The notes under the pieces were generated by a model. It searched no databases. It worked only from the letters and a program-made list of their open reading frames with translations, and was not told the DNA's origin. Below, piece by piece: positions 60,363 through 64,000 of a DNA stretch of 64,000 bases. The position numbers and the translations under genes are program-made. The DNA is from an uncultured Prevotellaceae bacterium. Its GTDB lineage: Bacteria; Bacteroidota; Bacteroidia; Bacteroidales; Bacteroidaceae. The DNA lies in NCBI GenBank assembly GCA_902775475.1, contig CACYME010000002.1:62001-126000 (forward strand). The letters are read 5' to 3'. Each line of letters starts with the position of its first letter. Within the stretch, counting starts at the first letter, position 1.

Positions 60363-61244
60363 CTAGCTGTGCGTACCTTTATTGATATAGAAGAAGAATG
60401 GACCGTAGATTTTTTTCGTGCCAGTGGCATATACCTGCGCTTGAGGCCCGAAGTGGTTGCCGTGTAGCATCTGCAGGATGAGTGGCGACTTGTCGCTGGC
60501 ATGCACGGTGAGGTCCTGACGCATGGGGCCGCCATTGATATACTCTGTGCTGACGGGGATGGTCCATGCTCCCACGCCGTCAGCCTCGTCGATGAGGCCG
60601 TGGAAATGGTCGTCCTTCACGTAGCAGGCCCAGTCGTACTTGGTATAGATGGTACCATCGTCCAGCGTGAAAGTAGCGTCCTGCACCTCGCGGGCCTCGC
60701 TGCGCTTCATCTCGGCAGCATCGGGCAGTGTGCCCTGCATCCGGCTGTTTACATAGCCGTAGCGGAACTTCGCGTCGTCCAGCCTATAGACGATACGGGC
60801 CTCGCCGAGGCTGTTGTCTCCCACGCCATCGGCCACCAGGTAGGTGTAGTAGCCACTGTCGCCGCGGCGCAGAATGTAGCCCTGTGTCCACTTGATGCCC
60901 GTGGCCGATGTCTGGCTAAAGGTGACATGGGCCATGTCGGTGGTATTCGCTACGATGCTGGTTGCATCGGCCACCAACTCAGCGTAGTCAGGCTGGTTGC
61001 AACTGAAGTAGAACGACTGTTCCTGCTTCGTGTCGATAAGTTGCACGTCCTGTGCTTCCGTAGCCCCTTTCAGCAGGCACGACTCCACATTGCCAGTCTT
61101 GCCGATATATATACTCACGATGCCGTTGCGCAGGGTTGCTGCGCGCTTGTCGCTTGACAGCGTGATGCTGACATCCCCGTCAGCCCAGGAGAGCATGGTG
61201 CTGCACAGCCAGCAGAGCATGAACAACAATGTTTTTCCTTTCAT
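60363..61244 (-). CDS. Rhamnogalacturonan lyase (PL4), N-terminal catalytic part
   Basis: 293 residues ending at TAG (60363-60365). The signal peptide ends near MLSWADG. The PL4 beta-sandwich is recognisable: EARIVYRLDDAKFRYGYVN, YTKYDWACYVKDDHFHGL (the Lys likely equals the fungal catalytic Lys) and LHGNHFG (catalytic His). The family motif YGPFFFYINKG lies only a few residues before the stop. It would cleave rhamnogalacturonan I of pectin by beta-elimination. It follows the 58-residue protein gene after a stem-loop. See the downstream entry for the rest of the protein. Confidence 0.88.
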   Translation of the reverse strand: MKGKTLLFMLCWLCSTMLSWADGDVSITLSSDKRAATLRNGIVSIYIGKTGNVESCLLKGATEAQDVQLIDTKQEQSFYFSCNQPDYAELVADATSIVANTTDMAHVTFSQTSATGIKWTQGYILRRGDSGYYTYLVADGVGDNSLGEARIVYRLDDAKFRYGYVNSRMQGTLPDAAEMKRSEAREVQDATFTLDDGTIYTKYDWACYVKDDHFHGLIDEADGVGAWTIPVSTEYINGGPMRQDLTVHASDKSPLILQMLHGNHFGPQAQVYATGTKKIYGPFFFYINKGTHS

Positions 61245-61266
61245 AGTTTCTTTTCCCTTGAAATGT

Positions 61267-61304
61267 AAAAGCCAGACATGATCTTTTGCGATACCATGCC
61301 TGGC
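61267..61304 (-). terminator. Intra-operon stem-loop (attenuator-like) before PL4
   Basis: Minus strand GCCAGGCATG / CATGTCTGGC (10 pairs, one G-U) with a 14-base loop, then TTTTACATTT. It lies between the small gene and the PL4 start codon (23 bases further), where no promoter box is visible. Confidence 0.65.
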
Positions 61305-61338
61305 CCATGAATACTAACTAAAACTATATTGAAAAAAA

Positions 61339-61515
61339 CTACTCTTCATCATCGTACCAGATACTTTTACTGCGGCTGGCCGGGGTGAAGTCGATTGTTT
61401 CATCGCTCACTTCTTCGGTCTTCAGCGACATGGTGAAGTCGGAGCCGGCCATCAGTTGGCTTTGGGCAATAAGGACTACGATATTTGTCTCGGGATTGAT
61501 ATATTGCTTTTTCAT
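61339..61515 (-). CDS. 58-residue protein of the MKKxYIxPE...LMAGS type
   Basis: 58 codons from ATG 61515 to TAG 61339-61341. Starts MKKQYINPETNIVVLIAQSQ, continues LMAGSDFTMSLKTEEVSD, and ends SKSIWYDDEE. It is preceded by GGAGG nine bases before the start (61525-61529), a near-perfect Shine-Dalgarno site and rare for this group. Hydrophobic first half, then LxAGS, then an acidic tail with Trp: I recall many small Bacteroidales proteins of this pattern, but no established function. Lies between the 61537-63069 gene (21-base gap) and PL4. Confidence 0.75.
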   Translation of the reverse strand: MKKQYINPETNIVVLIAQSQLMAGSDFTMSLKTEEVSDETIDFTPASRSKSIWYDDEE

Positions 61516-61536
61516 TGTCTTTGTCCTCCTAACAGC

Positions 61537-63069
61537 TTATTTGATAAAAACTTTCTTGCCATTCCTCACGTATATGCCACGAATGGGCTGGGCCACGCGG
61601 ATGCCCTGAAGGGTGTAGCAGGCGTTGTCATCGGTCGTGGGAACCATATCAGTAAAGTTGATGCCGGTAGTCTCGTTGTCATCGTCGAACTTTATCGAGA
61701 TGCGGGCGGCAGCCTGATCGGCGGTCAGCTCCAGATAAGCCTTGCCGGCGGTGCTGGTCAGCGCATTGCTTGTGGAAACGGGGTAGAAGCCTGCCTCATC
61801 ATTCAGCACGCCAAAGACATAGTACTTAATGTCATTAGTGGAGATGAGCGATGTGGCGGCGGTGGCTGAACCTTTCAGCAGGTTGGTGGTGATGGTCTCA
61901 GCATCACTGCCCAGGACTGGTACTTCAACGCTTATCACAGCTTCTGCGGTAAGGTAGAGCGGGGTGTTGGCCGGCACCTTTTTCACCTGCTTGAACGTCA
62001 CGCTGCCAGCGTTGGCATCGGTAGCCACGTAGGCCTTGATGTCGTCAATGTTGGTGAAGTCCAGCGCATTCTCACTGACGAGGGTGGCGCCGCCGATGTT
62101 CTGCTCAGCCTTGGAGATGGTGATGTCCTCAATATAGACGCTGCCAGTGGTGACGAAGTCGAGGTTGCCATCGGCCTCAACGGTGTAGGTTTGTCCGCTT
62201 ACCACGGCATCGCCCCCGACAAACTTTAACGTTGCATCGCCGTTGCTGATGGTGAAGGTGACCTGCTCACCCTTCTTGAGATTCAGGATGGAGATGTTAC
62301 GGTCAGCATACTGCGACCAAAGCCCTTTGTAATTACCAGCCGTGCGGAACTTGAAGCAGTTGCCGCTGTCGTTGTTGCGGGAGGTGGGGCCAACGGCAAT
62401 GCGGTTGTCGAAGGTGTTGTCGGCCGTAGCCAGCAAGTTCAAGGCGACGCCGCCACTGTTCACCTCTGCTCCCCAGGTGGGAAGGACTATGCTGCCCTCG
62501 GCTGCTTGCACGAGATTGTAGGTGTCTGTTTGGCCTTTGATGCCTACGCTGACAAGAACAGACGCTACGGGGTCTTCAATGACCACCTTTTCAATATAGA
62601 CACCACCGGTGGTGACGAAGTCAAGGTTGCCGTCGGCCTCGACGGTGTAGGTCTTGCCACTTACCACGGCGTCGCCACCAACGAATTTAAGTGTTTCGGC
62701 ATCCTTGCTGATGGTAATGGTCACACGGTTGCCCTTCACCAAGTTGAGAATGGAGAAGTTTCGGTCAGCGTATTGCGACCAGAGTCCTTTCCAGTCGCCA
62801 GCCGTGCGAAAGATGAAGCCGGCGTTTGTGCCGTTGTTGCGATTGGTCGGGCCGACGGCAATGCGGTTGTCAAAGGTGTTGGTTGCTGTTGAAATGAGTT
62901 GAAGGGCTGCGCCGCCAGTAGTGACTGTCTCACCGTAGGTAGGGGCTAATTGGCTACCCTCATCAGCCACGACGAAGTCGTAGGTCTTGGTGTCAGCACT
63001 TGCTTTGATCCCTCCCAACAAGAACAAGGTGAGGGTGCACAGTGCGAGTTTCTTAAGGTTTGTTTTCAT
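61537..63069 (-). CDS. Secreted protein with two copies of an uncharacterised module
   Basis: 510 residues. The signal peptide ends GIKASAD. Two modules of about 135-150 residues follow (about 27-170 and 180-325). Each begins YDFVVADEGS/YNLVQAAEGS and contains NRIAVGPTxRNN, KGLWSQYADRN(F/I)SILNL and YTVEADGNLDFVTTGxVYIE. Then comes the linker domain (ISKAEQNIGGATLV... to MVPTTDDNA) that is almost identical at DNA level to the PL4 C-terminus, and a sorting-type tail (LQGIRVAQPIRGIYVRNGKKVFIK). No catalytic signature seen. The linkage to PL4 suggests carbohydrate binding; this is inference. Confidence 0.85.
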   Translation of the reverse strand: MKTNLKKLALCTLTLFLLGGIKASADTKTYDFVVADEGSQLAPTYGETVTTGGAALQLISTATNTFDNRIAVGPTNRNNGTNAGFIFRTAGDWKGLWSQYADRNFSILNLVKGNRVTITISKDAETLKFVGGDAVVSGKTYTVEADGNLDFVTTGGVYIEKVVIEDPVASVLVSVGIKGQTDTYNLVQAAEGSIVLPTWGAEVNSGGVALNLLATADNTFDNRIAVGPTSRNNDSGNCFKFRTAGNYKGLWSQYADRNISILNLKKGEQVTFTISNGDATLKFVGGDAVVSGQTYTVEADGNLDFVTTGSVYIEDITISKAEQNIGGATLVSENALDFTNIDDIKAYVATDANAGSVTFKQVKKVPANTPLYLTAEAVISVEVPVLGSDAETITTNLLKGSATAATSLISTNDIKYYVFGVLNDEAGFYPVSTSNALTSTAGKAYLELTADQAAARISIKFDDDNETTGINFTDMVPTTDDNACYTLQGIRVAQPIRGIYVRNGKKVFIK

Positions 63070-63108
63070 TGCTTGTTTTAATTTAGTTGCTATAGTTTAT
63101 GACTTCAT

Positions 63109-64000
63109 TTATTTCATCAGCAACTTCTTGCCGTTTTGAATGTAGAGGCCACGGGTGAGCTTGTCCACACGGATGCCTTGCAGATTGTAGATGCCGTTGT
63201 TGGTGATGGCGTCGCCGTGCAGTGACTGGATGGCAGTGGCGGTGTTATCATCGGCAGGGCTGATGGTGATGCTCTCGATGTAGACGCTGCCGGTGGTGAC
63301 GAAGTCGAGGTTGCCGTCGGCCTCCACGGTGTACTCCTGACCGCTGATGACCACATCGCCGTCAACAAACTTCAGGGTCTGGTCCTCCTTGCTGATGACG
63401 AAGGTCACCTTGTCGCCCTGCTTCAGATTGAGAATAGAGATGTTGCGGTCAGCATATTGTGACCAGAGTCCTCGCCAGTCGCCAGAGGTGCGGAACTTGA
63501 AGCAGTTGCCGCTCTCGTTGTTACGGCTGACGGGGCCTACGGCAAAGCGGTTGCCGAAAGTGTTGCTGCCCGAGGCCAGCATGTTCAGGGCCACGCCACC
63601 GCTGGTCACCTCGGCGCCCCAGTCGGGCAGAAGGATGCTACCGGCAGGAGCAATGACAAAGTCGTAGGTCTTCTCGCCCTCCACCTCGGGTTCCTCGGGC
63701 ACGGTGCCGTCGCCTTCCTCTATGGTGACACTCTCTATGTAGACGCTGCCAGTGGAAACGAAGTCGAGGTTGCCGTCCTCTGTGACGGTGATGGCCTGTC
63801 CGCTGACGACGGCACTGCCGCCCACCTGCTTCAGCGTCTCGGTCTCCTTGCTGATGACGAAGGTCACCTTGTCGCCTTTCTTCAGATTGAGGATGGAGAT
63901 GTTGCGGTCAGCATATTGCGACCACAGCCCTTTCCAGTCGCCAGAGGTGCGGAACTTGAAGCAGTTGCCGCTCTCGTTGTTGCGGCTAGTGGGCCCCACG
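63109..64000 (-). CDS. Secreted protein with the same module, 5' end outside window
   Basis: At least 297 codons, open at the window edge, so the start is not seen. Contains the end of one module and a complete second one (YDFVIAPAGSILLPDWG...VGPVSRNNESGNCFKFRTSG...DGNLDFVTTGSVYIESI). After a short linker comes the tail IYNLQGIRVDKLTRGLYIQNGKKLLMK. It lacks the linker domain found in the other two proteins. It precedes the 510-residue gene by 39 bases, so all four genes of this locus probably form one transcript. Confidence 0.85.
   Translation of the reverse strand, partial: VGPTSRNNESGNCFKFRTSGDWKGLWSQYADRNISILNLKKGDKVTFVISKETETLKQVGGSAVVSGQAITVTEDGNLDFVSTGSVYIESVTIEEGDGTVPEEPEVEGEKTYDFVIAPAGSILLPDWGAEVTSGGVALNMLASGSNTFGNRFAVGPVSRNNESGNCFKFRTSGDWRGLWSQYADRNISILNLKQGDKVTFVISKEDQTLKFVDGDVVISGQEYTVEADGNLDFVTTGSVYIESITISPADDNTATAIQSLHGDAITNNGIYNLQGIRVDKLTRGLYIQNGKKLLMK

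Overview
The window looks like the chromosome of a fairly GC-rich member of the Bacteroidota, most likely Prevotellaceae. Many start regions carry the Bacteroidota promoter pattern (TTTG or TTG, about 20 bases, then TAnnTTTG). Shine-Dalgarno sites are mostly absent. Several large secreted proteins end in the short 'LxGxxV...KGxYIxxGKKVxxK' tail seen on exported Prevotella proteins, and the gene set (BlaR1 with a TonB tail, class III ribonucleotide reductase, MutS2, SufCD, fused FtcD) fits a strict anaerobe of this group. The assignment is inferred from the sequence alone.

Layout. 1-1619: 3' part of a secreted protein. 1795-6653: operon of typA and three uncharacterised envelope genes. 6740-7684: D,D-carboxypeptidase lipoprotein. 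7868-10321: ECF sigma factor, repeat-rich anti-sigma-like membrane protein and a secreted protein. 10431-12490: BlaI/BlaR1 pair. 12870-18537: acrA-acrB-tolC type RND efflux operon with a divergent AraC regulator (18755-19636). 20352-25759: histidine degradation (hutH, hutU, ftcD), with hutU and ftcD at the end of a lemA-M48 protease-SGNH hydrolase gene string (to 28162). 28368-32274: small lytic transglycosylase-like protein and mutS2. 32442: tRNA-Ser. 32662-37590: very large cleaved-adhesin-like secreted protein. 37920-43019: Nudix hydrolase, topA, aroK and a membrane protein. 43147-46635: C10 (streptopain-like) protease with MBG repeats. 46720-48812: sufC-sufD. 49058-51816: nrdD-nrdG. 51973: tRNA-Arg(CCU), followed by a strongly structured candidate ncRNA.

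52658-57750 is a compact mobile element: excisionase-like HTH protein, tyrosine recombinase, small acidic protein, TOPRIM primase/SF3 helicase and an array of GTGAGAC iteron-like repeats that may be its replication origin. 58062-64000 is a pectin-related locus: a PL4 rhamnogalacturonan lyase split by one in-frame TAG, a 58-residue protein with an unusually good Shine-Dalgarno site, and two secreted proteins built from copies of the same uncharacterised module.

The most unusual feature of the window is its load of small dispersed repeats: (1) GC-rich palindromes in inverted pairs that have entered tolC, acrB, aroK and blaR1 and are translated; (2) a 31-bp palindromic element in hutU and in the anti-sigma gene, read in different frames; (3) a roughly 450-bp AT-rich intergenic family in three copies with alternative hairpins; (4) short degenerate tandem repeats arranged as inverted pairs between genes.
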